From: Pontibacter oryzae
Lineage (GTDB): Bacteria; Bacteroidota; Bacteroidia; Cytophagales; Hymenobacteraceae
DNA: 64,000 bases
Direction of reading: 5' to 3'
Assembly: GCF_003576375.1 (NCBI RefSeq)
Contig: NZ_QWGE01000007.1
Coordinates: 1-64,000, forward strand
Shown here: piece after piece, positions 18,201 through 25,936 of the stretch
Layout: the number at the start of each line of letters is the position of its first letter
Position numbering within the stretch: the first letter of the stretch is position 1
Program-made: the position numbers and the translations under genes
The notes under the pieces: generated by a model
Told to the model about the DNA's origin: nothing
Database searches by the model: none
Seen by the model: the letters and a program-made list of their open reading frames with translations, nothing else

Positions 18201-18708
18201 AGTTTACAAATACGTTCTGGGTGTTGCCGAACGATACCCCGCGCGAGATGCTACCAGTCTTGTTCAGCCCCGGCGTCCGGAAAATCTCTTCTTTAGTGTT
18301 GATGTTTTCCTGCAGGAAACCGCTTCCGCTTTGCTTCAGTTCTAATTTTGTAATGTCACGCTTAAAGGCCGGTTGCGCCAGGCTTAGCGGCATCACCCGG
18401 AAGCAAACCAGCACCGAATCGCGCTGGGCACGCATAGTTCCCAGGGTATCTGTTGCCACAGAATCCGGGGCAGGAAAAGCGGTGAGTCTGAACTCGTTGG
18501 AAGTATAGTTATAATCGAAGCGGAACTGCTCTTTCTTGGGGTGCTGGAATGTTACTGAACTGGGCAATAGCGTCAGCGAATCGAGTTGCTGGGGCAGGCT
18601 GTTTACGATTATCCATTTACAGCGCTTGTTACTGAGGGGCGCTTGCGCAAGTATGGGCAAGCTCAACAGCAAACAACCCAACAGTAAGAGCAAGCCACTA
18701 CTACGCAT
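15220..18708 (-). CDS. Large predicted outer-membrane beta-barrel protein, function unknown
   Basis: A 1162-residue protein with a clear signal peptide (MRSSGLLLLLGCLLL..., cleaved after ILAQA). Downstream are long amphipathic beta-strand stretches rich in alternating Tyr/Asn/Arg, as in barrels. Residues about 140-330 contain a widely conserved Bacteroidota block (GSISRGVSFGNTQ, LNLQLDGKLTDDI, LTAGDVVL, FLDGVLLQRGYDYDYVID, VDFEYSDQNY). This block also recalls repeat segments of SprA/SprA-like proteins, but the protein is much shorter than SprA. It ends in Phe (VSVLF), as many barrel proteins do. The frame is open further upstream, but the start at 18708 is chosen because the signal peptide begins there; it overlaps the histidine kinase stop by 8 bases. 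Confidence 0.8.
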   Translation of the reverse strand: MRSSGLLLLLGCLLLSLPILAQAPLSNKRCKWIIVNSLPQQLDSLTLLPSSVTFQHPKKEQFRFDYNYTSNEFRLTAFPAPDSVATDTLGTMRAQRDSVLVCFRVMPLSLAQPAFKRDITKLELKQSGSGFLQENINTKEEIFRTPGLNKTGSISRGVSFGNTQNVFVNSALNLQLDGKLTDDISITAAITDQNIPFQPEGNTQQLQEFDKVYITLRHRLWQLTAGDVVLKSKPSYFMQFYKNVQGGAFTYKLGEDPKRQGVTTVAASVSKGKFASQIVKPQEGVLGPYRLRGPNNELYIIVLANSERVFLDGVLLQRGYDYDYVIDYNQAEITFTTNHVITKNSRIKVDFEYSDQNYSRGIYHLSHYQNLDKLQVYANYYNESDNPNSLLNLNLNAEQKRLLASVGDSLQLAIASGADSVAFDPAQVLYARRDTVYNSGQSMDRVYVYSNDPEQAHYSVSFTNVGSGNGDYVAINGTVNGRAYRWVAPVNGQRQGSYAPVRVLPTPKKKQLITFGGNYELQKGISFFAEGAASEYDINRFSDLDAQDDNGKGLRVGYVVKEKELAFLGKYKLNSTLNYEYADEFFEPIDRYRPIEFDRDWSLTTTEKAEDHIFNFSVGASQDLNNLFNYRMSRRYRQDQLDGVQHYLDAIKTLDRLTSRNHFFMLRSTQGERESEWYRGDMNLEYKLGKVAPGYVYSFDKNRITALNTDSVIGSAQYFEQHMVYLQSGDTATTRFRVDYSYRTDNFATQEGTLGNKEVGQTYNASLQTRLNPNNDLAILATYRKLSVRNGKDEETIQSRVDWNGSFADGSFKSELSYATGTGRELKRIYIFQETLPGQGTHYLREGGDPNNLNDYLEAQTVDQRRYIKIYLPTDEYINAYTNTFSYRLITSAPRNWRQAPGIKATLSNFSMLTSVSINKKTTDDNLAQRFNPFSQDVEDQFLISLVKQLRHTVYFKRSDPKYGLEYTVQQNEQKQLLNNGTETRNVLNHTAIGRLNLNEVLSSQLSAGYNVRENQSSFLSSKNFKIQAQELSPELAYQPNTKLRFTGKYQYSLKKDVLESAEQSQEAVFHELGLETKLNQVGKRTLSGNIKYVNIAFEGVQTSYVGYEILNALRPGNNMTWSLVMQQRLSNGLNISFNYDGRKANGVGAVHTGRTQVSVLF

Positions 18709-21700
18709 TGGCCAGCGGTAGTTGTATATAAAACGTTGTTCCCTGTTCTTCCTCTGTCTCAAACCAGATCCGGCCACCCGCATTTTCGATGCCGCGCTTC
18801 GCCACTGCCAGCCCAATACCAGAACCGCTATACTTGGTACTGAAGTTTGGGATGAACACTTTGCTCTGGATGTCTTTCGGGATGCCGCTGCCATTATCTC
18901 TGATGGAGATTAACACCTGTTGGTCCGGTTGCAGTTCCAGTTTAACCCTTATGTTTGGTTTGCGGCTTGCCGGCACTGCCTGTATGGCATTAATCAGCAA
19001 GTTATTGAATGTCCGAACCATCAGGCTTTCATCTGCATGTATAATCACCTCTTGCTCCGGGATACTTTTAGAAAGCATTGCCGTAGCTGGGTCGTTATGC
19101 AGGTCAATGGCTTTGTGCAGCGAGGCCGCTACATCAATCAGCTCAGCCTTAGGCTCGGGCATGGAGGTGAAACTAGAGAACGAGGACGCAATATCATTCA
19201 GGATGTTTATCTGCGTGATCAACGTATGTGAGATTTTCTGGATAAGTTGCTCCGTGTTTGGCCTGTTTTCGGCGATTGCTTTTTGTAGGTATTGCAATGA
19301 GAGCTTCATTGGCGTAAGCGGATTCTTAATCTCGTGGGCAACCTGCCTTGCCATTTCACGCCAAGCAGCCTCCTTTTCCTGTATCGCCAAATCCTGCTTG
19401 TTTTGCTCCAGGGTTAAAAGCATGCGGTTGTACTCATTCACCAGCATCCCAATTTCGTCGGCGCCTTCGTAAGCAAGCATTTCATTTTTACCAGTGAGCG
19501 AGGTGCGTTTCAGTTTATCTGCCAATACTCGGAGTGGCACCGTAAGCGCGCGCGAGGCAAAGAATGTCAGCACGATAAAGGTGATGAACATCACCGTGAA
19601 GATATTCATAGTGGTTGTTATCAACTCGATCAGCTTCAGGTCAAGTTCTTTTTCTGAATCAAAGAACGGGATGCCTATAAAACCGGCCAGCTCGGAAGGG
19701 TTGCTGTCGTCGCGCAGGGGCAAATAGACTGCGTTAAACTTCAGGTTACCGGCTTGCTCTTCAAGTAGCACACGTAAAGCCTGTCGCTCCGAAATTGCAG
19801 CGAATGCATAAGGGTTAACCAATTCGGAGAGCAGCCCCGCTTCAAAAATCAACGGTTGGCTGGTTACCAGCAGCTCCCCGTTGCGATCATATAGGTTGAT
19901 ATCTGATTCTGAGATGGAAGCTATGTCGCTTATACTTTCCTGCAAACGCTCTCGGCGCTGCCGCAGGCGCTTGCCTAACTGTTTAGATAAATGCTCTTGA
20001 ATGGCTTCTCCGCGCTGCTCATAGGTCTGCATCAGGTCTTTTTTGTAAGAGGCGGTTACCAGGCCTGCGGTAGCTACACTCACCAGCAGCATCGGAAGAA
20101 GAATTCCGAAATTCAGGAACAGCTGAATCTTTGTACTGAAGTTGGGACTGAATTCCCGGAGTCTATGCCGTTGCAGAAACAAGTAAAACAGCCCACAACC
20201 AGCCATACCGCCCACAAACACCAGAAACAGAAAGGAGAAATTAGAAAGCACCTCGCGCCCCCCGTATTTTTCAGTTGTTATAATAAGTGTTTTGCCACTG
20301 CCTGTGCTGATACCGAAATGGTGAAAATTTTGATGTGTAAGGCCTTGCCTAAAAAAGTCGGGCCGTTTAAGCAAATCCTGGTTGAAGTTTATTGCATAAT
20401 CATACTCGCCTTCGCTGTAACGTAACTTGTTCTGCTCATAAATCGCATAACTTAACATGTCGCGCCGGAATGGCTGATCATACTTTTGGTCTGTGATTAG
20501 CTCAGGGACGACACTGTTGGGGAGTAGCTTTTTAAGTGTAAGCTGTAAGCCTATGGTTCCGGTCTGTAGGTTCCCAATCGGTATCCGGATCAATTTTAAG
20601 TAAACTCTGGCATTATAGCGGGTTGGGTCTTTTAATAAGAATAGCTCCTTGTGCTCCGTCTGGCTTTGTGGTTTATCGAAAACTGCGCGCAGTTCCTGTA
20701 ACGAACCAGCTGTCGTGTCTGCGCTCTCTAAAGAATTCCCGTTTCCATCGAAGAGCAAAACGTTAATTTCATACTTATCAAAGTAATCGCTTAGGTACTG
20801 TTTGGTGATTTTTCGTTTTATAAACGATTCATCCACGTACGGCCCCATCATTTTGGCCTGGATAAGTTCGTCGGCGGCTATTTCTTCTGCAATTTGGCTC
20901 AGCTGGTACTCACCTAGCACATCATTATCCTGCAAAATATTGAATGCCAGGTTCTGCTTATAGGTTTTGAGGTCGTTGTGGTAATGCGAATACAGCGACA
21001 GTGCACCCGTCAATGCACTCACTATAATCACCAAGAAAAAGAACAGATAAGTACGATAAGCAAGGCTAACGGCATTCTGGTGCTGCGCCGCAAATACGAT
21101 AATTATCCAGAAGAGTAAACCTATGCTTAGCACCGCAAATAGCTCGGTGGCAAACACAGCAGACAGCAGAAGCAGTACTGCAGAGATACTCATCAGCATC
21201 TTGTAAGGCCATAATCTCTCTTCTTTCGCGACAAGTACTGATACTACTGTGGCAAGCATATAGGTAAAAATGCTTAGTGCTATTGTATGCACCAGCATCA
21301 CACCATAAATTACCGCCTTGTAGCTTGCTATTTCTAACGATCTAGTAATATCTAATATAAGCGGCGTGTTATGATAAATATCGTAGTAAAATTGAAACAG
21401 TAGCAGCAGCAGAAACAGAAACAACAGGAAACAACCTGCCAGCATTAGCTTTGCTCTTTTTGATGTCAGTTTTCGGAGGTGCCCGATTGCATGGTTTCGC
21501 TTGAACAAGAATAGAGCAGATCCCGCTACCGTAACCAATAACAGCATGTTTAACAGCATATCACCAATAGATGGCGACCAGAACGATGCTGCATATAGTT
21601 TAGGGTCAAATAACTCAACCTCTGCAATGGCAAAAGGTAAATTTAAAAGTAGCAATGCAAGCCTAAGGCCAGTTAAAAGTGCCAGTAGCAAAACAATGCC

Positions 21701-22414
21701 TTGATTATACTTTGCTTTTAGGAAGTAGGCCCTGCTCAGAGATATGGCGAAAAGTATAAGCAGCAATACACCAACTGTTAGCAGGATTAATTGCAACTTA
21801 GCGAAGGTATCGGTTTTGCTAGTGTCATCGAAGGCAAGCGAAAACAAAAAGTCACCATCGTTTGTGAACACTTGAGGCAAGTCTTTTACTGGGTTAAGGA
21901 CAACCCGAACGCTGGAATTGTTGAAAATTACTTTGTCCAGTTTCGGCAACATAAAAGCACTCTCAGTTACATCTTCTAGCTGAAGCGGGATGTATACATC
22001 AACATGATACTCTTTTACTTGGCGCGGCACAATGATAAACCGGCCATATTCATTTTCGATAGCGAGTGGTTTTGTAAATGCCTCCGGAACATCCAGTTGA
22101 GGAACCAAAGTATGGTTCGACCAAAAAACTAATTGATCGGAGCGGTAAATGAAAACAGGATAATCAACCTTGTTGAGTAAACTAGAAAAGGAAATTGTGT
22201 TCTCGCCTAAATCAGGCGCTAATTTATCCGCCTGTTTATAAGCTTTGCCTATACTTCCCTGCACGTGTTGCGTAATAGCCTCCACCTCATTTTGATGGTC
22301 TTGCTGCGTGTTACGGGATGAAACTGGGTTAAAATAAAGTCCTGCTGTAGCTAAAAAGCAAACCAGTGACAATAGTAACAGTATAAGGGGTGTGGAGTTC
22401 CGATTCAAAATCAA
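18701..22414 (-). CDS. NtrY-like multi-transmembrane sensor histidine kinase
   Basis: A 1237-residue inner-membrane sensor kinase. N-terminal membrane helix, periplasmic region (about 30-205), then a run of about ten membrane helices (about 210-475). A second extracytoplasmic domain, another helix pair and a second sensor domain (about 790-950) end in a helix and HAMP domain (LRVLADKL...). The kinase core has His1027 in HEIKNPLTP (NtrY/WalK type H-box), N-box NNLLINAIQAV, DNGSGIP and GSGIGLAVAKRG, so it looks catalytically complete. No response regulator is encoded nearby, so it is an orphan in this window. The gene downstream (outer-membrane protein) overlaps its stop, implying a shared transcript and perhaps an envelope-related signal (inference). 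Confidence 0.92.
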   Translation of the reverse strand: MILNRNSTPLILLLLSLVCFLATAGLYFNPVSSRNTQQDHQNEVEAITQHVQGSIGKAYKQADKLAPDLGENTISFSSLLNKVDYPVFIYRSDQLVFWSNHTLVPQLDVPEAFTKPLAIENEYGRFIIVPRQVKEYHVDVYIPLQLEDVTESAFMLPKLDKVIFNNSSVRVVLNPVKDLPQVFTNDGDFLFSLAFDDTSKTDTFAKLQLILLTVGVLLLILFAISLSRAYFLKAKYNQGIVLLLALLTGLRLALLLLNLPFAIAEVELFDPKLYAASFWSPSIGDMLLNMLLLVTVAGSALFLFKRNHAIGHLRKLTSKRAKLMLAGCFLLFLFLLLLLFQFYYDIYHNTPLILDITRSLEIASYKAVIYGVMLVHTIALSIFTYMLATVVSVLVAKEERLWPYKMLMSISAVLLLLSAVFATELFAVLSIGLLFWIIIVFAAQHQNAVSLAYRTYLFFFLVIIVSALTGALSLYSHYHNDLKTYKQNLAFNILQDNDVLGEYQLSQIAEEIAADELIQAKMMGPYVDESFIKRKITKQYLSDYFDKYEINVLLFDGNGNSLESADTTAGSLQELRAVFDKPQSQTEHKELFLLKDPTRYNARVYLKLIRIPIGNLQTGTIGLQLTLKKLLPNSVVPELITDQKYDQPFRRDMLSYAIYEQNKLRYSEGEYDYAINFNQDLLKRPDFFRQGLTHQNFHHFGISTGSGKTLIITTEKYGGREVLSNFSFLFLVFVGGMAGCGLFYLFLQRHRLREFSPNFSTKIQLFLNFGILLPMLLVSVATAGLVTASYKKDLMQTYEQRGEAIQEHLSKQLGKRLRQRRERLQESISDIASISESDINLYDRNGELLVTSQPLIFEAGLLSELVNPYAFAAISERQALRVLLEEQAGNLKFNAVYLPLRDDSNPSELAGFIGIPFFDSEKELDLKLIELITTTMNIFTVMFITFIVLTFFASRALTVPLRVLADKLKRTSLTGKNEMLAYEGADEIGMLVNEYNRMLLTLEQNKQDLAIQEKEAAWREMARQVAHEIKNPLTPMKLSLQYLQKAIAENRPNTEQLIQKISHTLITQINILNDIASSFSSFTSMPEPKAELIDVAASLHKAIDLHNDPATAMLSKSIPEQEVIIHADESLMVRTFNNLLINAIQAVPASRKPNIRVKLELQPDQQVLISIRDNGSGIPKDIQSKVFIPNFSTKYSGSGIGLAVAKRGIENAGGRIWFETEEEQGTTFYIQLPLANA

Positions 22415-22516
22415 ACAATTGATTTACTAAATTAAGCAAAACGCGGCATAAGCACCATAACCTCAACAATCGTGCTAACGACTTATTGCCATAACCTAAG
22501 CCATTTGCAGGCTAAG

Positions 22517-22626
22517 TAACTTTGGAATAGGTGCAGCATATTTTAAACTATGAGCCTCAAGCTTATAAATATCAAAAAAAGCCGGCCACTGAGTTTATAC
22601 TCAAGGGCCGGCTTTTTTTGATATTT
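22517..22626 (+). ncRNA. Possible small RNA between -7 element and terminator
   Basis: On the plus strand TAACTTTG (22517-22524) matches the -7 consensus, and the strong stem-loop at 22567-22626 would end the transcript, giving an RNA of about 90 bases in an otherwise empty 223-base gap. No TTG lies at the right distance upstream, so this is speculative. Confidence 0.2.
22567..22626 (-). terminator. Very strong terminator of the respiratory operon
   Basis: A perfect inverted repeat of about 20 bp: AAATATCAAAAAAAGCCGGCC-type left arm (22567-22587) and GGCCGGCTTTTTTTGATATTT right arm (from 22605). The GAGT/ACTC pair continues inside the loop. There are T-runs in both directions. It closes the 16-gene minus-strand train. 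Confidence 0.92.
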
Positions 22627-22637
22627 TATTAGGCTGA

Positions 22638-22904
22638 TTAAGCTTTGCTAGAATTTTTGCGATTATACTTATACCATAACAAACCTACCGCACCGATCAG
22701 GACATATGGTACGGCCATTAAATAAAGTATACCTGTATTAAGGCCCGAACCAACTTCACTTTCAGCCTCCTTGCTCCCAGTACCAACGTTAGACTCTACG
22801 GTTGCGCGGCACATAGCGCACTGGCTGTAAGCATCTGTAGTGGCAAGAACCATTACAAGGGAGAAAACTAGTATAGTTATTATTCTGCTTAAATTCTGTC
22901 TCAT
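22638..22904 (-). CDS. Small CxxC membrane protein, last gene of the oxidase cluster
   Basis: Unrecognised 88-residue protein. It has a signal peptide (residues about 1-28, ending TTDAYSQ), directly followed by a CAMC motif (Cys29-Cys32). Then come a short Ser/Glu-rich linker and one transmembrane helix (about 55-74), with a basic Lys/Asn-rich C-terminus. The CxxC sits at the mature N-terminus, on the periplasmic side if the helix anchors the protein. Being last in a cytochrome oxidase/haem A/SCO gene train, it could take part in copper or thiol handling during oxidase assembly; this is inference from position and the cysteine pair. Similar small proteins appear at this place in other Bacteroidota as far as I recall. 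Confidence 0.75.
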   Translation of the reverse strand: MRQNLSRIITILVFSLVMVLATTDAYSQCAMCRATVESNVGTGSKEAESEVGSGLNTGILYLMAVPYVLIGAVGLLWYKYNRKNSSKA

Positions 22905-22937
22905 CGCAATCCTATTTAAAAAAGCACTGACTTTACA

Positions 22938-23492
22938 TTATGCATAGTATGGTGATATCATGAAGTAGACTACAACACCTGTTACTGCCACATACATCCA
23001 GATTGGGAACGTCCATTTGGAAATACGTCGATGGCGTTGCAGTTGGTTTGTAATACCATAATAAACCGACAATAACACAAGCGGCACTATAGCAGCGGCA
23101 AGAACAATATGCGTTAGAAGGATAAAGTAGTAAATATACTTTATAAGCCCTTCGCCGCCATAAATGGTTCGTTGCCCTAAGAAATGGTACGTTACATAAG
23201 ATACCAAAAAAATAGAGGATAGACCAAAAGCGGCAAGCATGGCAGCACGGTGCGCCTTAGTTTTTCCTTGCTTAACATTAATGTACCCAATGAGTAAGGC
23301 TATAGCCGTAAGGGAATTCAAAATGGCATGAAACCCCGGCAAGTATGAAACATCAACGGAAGGATTATCAGCCTTTGGCATAAAAAACAAAACTGCTACC
23401 ACAATTGGAATAGCCACAGAAAGTGTTGCGATCAGCGTTAAGTACTTTCTGTCTTTTTCGGTTGTGAGATTATTTTCTCTTACTGTATTCAT
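22938..23492 (-). CDS. DUF420 (CtaM/YozB-like) membrane protein
   Basis: A 184-residue protein with five predicted membrane helices and the DUF420 pattern: FHAILNSLTAIALLIGY, KAHRAAMLAAFGLSSIFLVSYVTYH and LTHIVLAAAIVPLVLLS. The conserved His residues (FHAIL, AHRAAM, TYHF, LTHIVL) lie in or near helices and could bind a metal or haem. Relatives named CtaM are required for haem aa3-type oxidase function in Staphylococcus aureus, which fits its place after SCO1 in an oxidase operon. The start overlaps the SCO1 stop region by 23 bases. Confidence 0.88.
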   Translation of the reverse strand: MNTVRENNLTTEKDRKYLTLIATLSVAIPIVVAVLFFMPKADNPSVDVSYLPGFHAILNSLTAIALLIGYINVKQGKTKAHRAAMLAAFGLSSIFLVSYVTYHFLGQRTIYGGEGLIKYIYYFILLTHIVLAAAIVPLVLLSVYYGITNQLQRHRRISKWTFPIWMYVAVTGVVVYFMISPYYA

Positions 23493-24135
23493 CCAGCAAA
23501 ACTTTAATTTCTGTTACAAGCCTATCCACGTCAGTTCTATCTGTCCCCTTGTACACACCTCTGATAAGTTTTTCCTTATCAACCAGTAACACATCATGGC
23601 TATACTGGGGTTCAGAATCTGCAAGTGTAATTGGTCTGTGAAACCCCTTATCGGCAAGAGTGTAAACTTCAAGTTGATCACCTGTTAGCAACAGCCAGTT
23701 TTGGCTATCAACTCCCATGTTATCCGCAAATTCCTTCAGTACATGCACACTGTCAGTGGTAGGTGATGTCGTGATAGAAACAAGTTTAACTTGCGGGTTG
23801 TTCGCAAAAACCTCATTTACCCGCTGTAACTCTGAGAAAGTTTCCTGGCAGGTATCCTGGCATGCTGTGTTAAAAAGGTTTACGATATAGATTGTATTAT
23901 CTAGGTCATCCTGAGTAACAGTGACACCTTCTTGAGACGTAAGCGTGAAATAGGAGACTTGTTGAAATACAGTATCACCGGCTGCGTCATAGACGACTTT
24001 ACCGGCATCATCAAACCGGGGATAGTAGGTTTTGAGCGAGAAGTGATGTGTGCCAAAGACACTCACAAATATAAAAATAAGAATAGGCACTAATAATAGG
24101 ATACCTAGTATTAGTGCCTTAATAGGTTTCATCAA
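23470..24135 (-). CDS. sco1: SCO1/SenC copper-delivery protein
   Basis: Membrane-anchored thioredoxin-fold copper chaperone that loads the CuA site of oxidase subunit II. Of its 221 residues the first 27 or so form the anchor helix. The copper-binding CxxxC is Cys92-Cys96 (ACQDTCQETF), and the distal His ligand is in SHDVLLVDK (about residue 180). An insertion of about 30 residues between the anchor and the fold (FDDAGKVVYDAAGDTVF...) is common in Bacteroidota SCO proteins. Located between subunit IV and DUF420, where an assembly factor is expected. Confidence 0.94.
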   Translation of the reverse strand: MMKPIKALILGILLLVPILIFIFVSVFGTHHFSLKTYYPRFDDAGKVVYDAAGDTVFQQVSYFTLTSQEGVTVTQDDLDNTIYIVNLFNTACQDTCQETFSELQRVNEVFANNPQVKLVSITTSPTTDSVHVLKEFADNMGVDSQNWLLLTGDQLEVYTLADKGFHRPITLADSEPQYSHDVLLVDKEKLIRGVYKGTDRTDVDRLVTEIKVLLDEYSKRK

Positions 24136-24146
24136 TGATGTGTTCC

Positions 24147-24491
24147 TTAGTTAAAGTAGTTGTTTACTGACTCAAAGTAATAGCTTCCTTCAGAAATAAG
24201 TGCTACCATAAGCCAGATAACTAATGCCATCGGAATAATGATTGACCAGATTAGCGCTTTGGTTTCATGCTTTAAGTGCATAAACTCAGCCACAATATAG
24301 AAAGCCTTAAAAAGCGTAAGAATGATAAAGATCGCGTTACGCATGGTGCCGGCGTCCATAAAGAAAGCAAAAACGAACTCAAGAGCAGTTAATGCGACTA
24401 GGATACCAAATGTTTTCCATATCGCTTTAGTTTGCGGCTCTGGAATCTCTCCATTGTGGTGGAGGCTGTTGTCAGTATGATGATGTGCCAT
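24147..24491 (-). CDS. Cytochrome c oxidase subunit IV (caa3 type)
   Basis: A 114-residue membrane protein with three predicted helices and a His-rich N-terminus (MAHHHTDNSLHHN). The pattern FGILVALTALEFVFAFF, then FYIVAEFMHLKHETK, then a third helix matches the prokaryotic subunit IV/CyoD-CtaF family. It is a small accessory subunit that stabilises the oxidase core. It follows the subunit III genes after an 80-base gap, as usual in caa3 operons. Confidence 0.88.
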   Translation of the reverse strand: MAHHHTDNSLHHNGEIPEPQTKAIWKTFGILVALTALEFVFAFFMDAGTMRNAIFIILTLFKAFYIVAEFMHLKHETKALIWSIIIPMALVIWLMVALISEGSYYFESVNNYFN

Positions 24492-24571
24492 AATACAGAT
24501 ATATACTTTATAAAATCCGTAGCTTATTTATATCATAATTAAGCTACGGGTTCTTAATTTCTATTATAGAT

Positions 24572-25318
24572 TTAGATAAGGTAGAAGAAGGTAAATACAA
24601 ATACCCATACAAGGTCTACAAAGTGCCAGTACAAACCAACCTTCTCTACCATTTCATAATGCCCACGCTTCTCATAAACACCGTTAACAGTGTTTATAAA
24701 AATCATTAATAGTAGAACTACACCAGAAAACACGTGCGTTCCGTGGAAACCTGTAATAAAGAAGAACAAGTCGGCAAACAACGGAGGACCATACTGGTTT
24801 ACTGTTAGGTTCGCACCACTAATGCGGGTTCCGTCTGCCAGCACCATGCCTTCATCAGTACCAGTGATAAAGTGTGCCCACTCCCACGCCTGGCAACCAA
24901 GGAAAATTGAACCGAATAAAATAGTCCACAGCAACCATTTCTGGACATCGTTCTTATCCATTCTATGACCAGCTTCAACAGCAAGCACCATAGTTACGGA
25001 ACTTAGAATCAGGATCATGGTCATTAACGCTACGAACGCTAACGGAAGATCAACACCATGAAAACCTGGGAATGCATTAAATACTTTCTCAGGAATTGGC
25101 CACCACTGTGTAGAAAACTGAAATGCCTCAGCTTCGCCTGTATAAGGCATATGCTTGTGGCGAGAAAGACCATAAACGATTAGAAAAGCCCCAAAAGTAA
25201 ACGCATCAGAGAGCAGGAAAAACCACATCATGAGTTTACCATAGCTCGCTTTCATCGGCTCGTTACCACCGTCCCATGTGCCTGAATTAGGTGCTTCCAG
25301 CGTAGTTGAAGTAGACAT
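24572..25318 (-). CDS. ctaE: Cytochrome c oxidase subunit III
   Basis: A 248-residue haem-copper oxidase subunit III with about six or seven membrane helices. Typical elements are WFFLLSDAFTFGAFL, WLLWTILFGSIFLGCQAWEW, FITGFHGTHVFSGVV and the C-terminal GLYWHFVDLVWVFVFTFFY. Subunit III carries no metal; it supports proton uptake and long-term activity of subunit I. A second, shorter subunit III-like gene lies 23 bases upstream, so this operon encodes two paralogues; both probably assemble with or around the same complex. Confidence 0.94.
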   Translation of the reverse strand: MSTSTTLEAPNSGTWDGGNEPMKASYGKLMMWFFLLSDAFTFGAFLIVYGLSRHKHMPYTGEAEAFQFSTQWWPIPEKVFNAFPGFHGVDLPLAFVALMTMILILSSVTMVLAVEAGHRMDKNDVQKWLLWTILFGSIFLGCQAWEWAHFITGTDEGMVLADGTRISGANLTVNQYGPPLFADLFFFITGFHGTHVFSGVVLLLMIFINTVNGVYEKRGHYEMVEKVGLYWHFVDLVWVFVFTFFYLI

Positions 25319-25341
25319 AGTTTATATAATGAAAAACGTGT

Positions 25342-25926
25342 TTAGTGATTTATTCTTAAGAATATGTACAAATATAGCCAAAGTCCGCCTAAAAAGTGCC
25401 AGTACACTGTGCACAATTGTATGCGCAGCATATTTTTAGAATGAACTTTATACTTGAGGCTGCTCAGGAAAACAATTAGGACAAAGATAAGCCCTGTAAT
25501 CAAGTGAAACCCGTGCACACCAGTTAATACGTACAGAAACGAACCTGAAGGGTTACTTCCTGTTCCTCCAAAATAGATGTTATGCTGCACCAAATCAGCC
25601 CACCCATACCATTGGCCAACAAGAAATGCAATACCTAAAACCAAGGTAATCAGCAGCATAGTCTTTAAGGTACCTAAATTATCTTTTTTGGCTGCATTAT
25701 GAGCCAACTGCATCGATACTGAGCTTAAAATAATCACGGCGGTATTAACCAAAAGTATGCTTGGAAGGTCAAATTCTAACCAATTTCCTTCCTCGCGCCT
25801 TACAATGTATGCACTTGTAAAGGCTGCAAACATCATAATAATACTTATAATAATCAACCACAGCGAAAACTTTAGTGGATGTAATCCACTTCGGCTACTC
25901 TGCTCATCTATTCTAAAATTAGCCAT
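25342..25926 (-). CDS. ctaE: Second cytochrome c oxidase subunit III-like protein
   Basis: A 194-residue subunit III homologue with five predicted helices: HPLKFSLWLIIISIIMMFAAF, then the central helices, VLTGVHGFHLITGLIF and the end TVYWHFLGGLWLYLYIFLR. It lacks the two N-terminal helices of full-length subunit III, as in the CyoC-like type. Tandem subunit III genes are common in Bacteroidota oxidase operons (established observation). It lies 10 bases downstream of ctaB. Confidence 0.9.
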   Translation of the reverse strand: MANFRIDEQSSRSGLHPLKFSLWLIIISIIMMFAAFTSAYIVRREEGNWLEFDLPSILLVNTAVIILSSVSMQLAHNAAKKDNLGTLKTMLLITLVLGIAFLVGQWYGWADLVQHNIYFGGTGSNPSGSFLYVLTGVHGFHLITGLIFVLIVFLSSLKYKVHSKNMLRIQLCTVYWHFLGGLWLYLYIFLRINH

Positions 25927-25936
25927 GGCTAAAAAA

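Noticed and set aside
18709-18894. Upstream extension of the outer-membrane protein gene by 62 codons
   Set aside because: The extension lies in the kinase coding region and would bury the signal peptide; the Met at 18708 begins a standard signal sequence.
22550-22621. 23-codon plus-strand frame crossing the terminator stem
   Set aside because: The frame runs through the terminator arms and ends in the T-run; any transcript would stop before it is complete.
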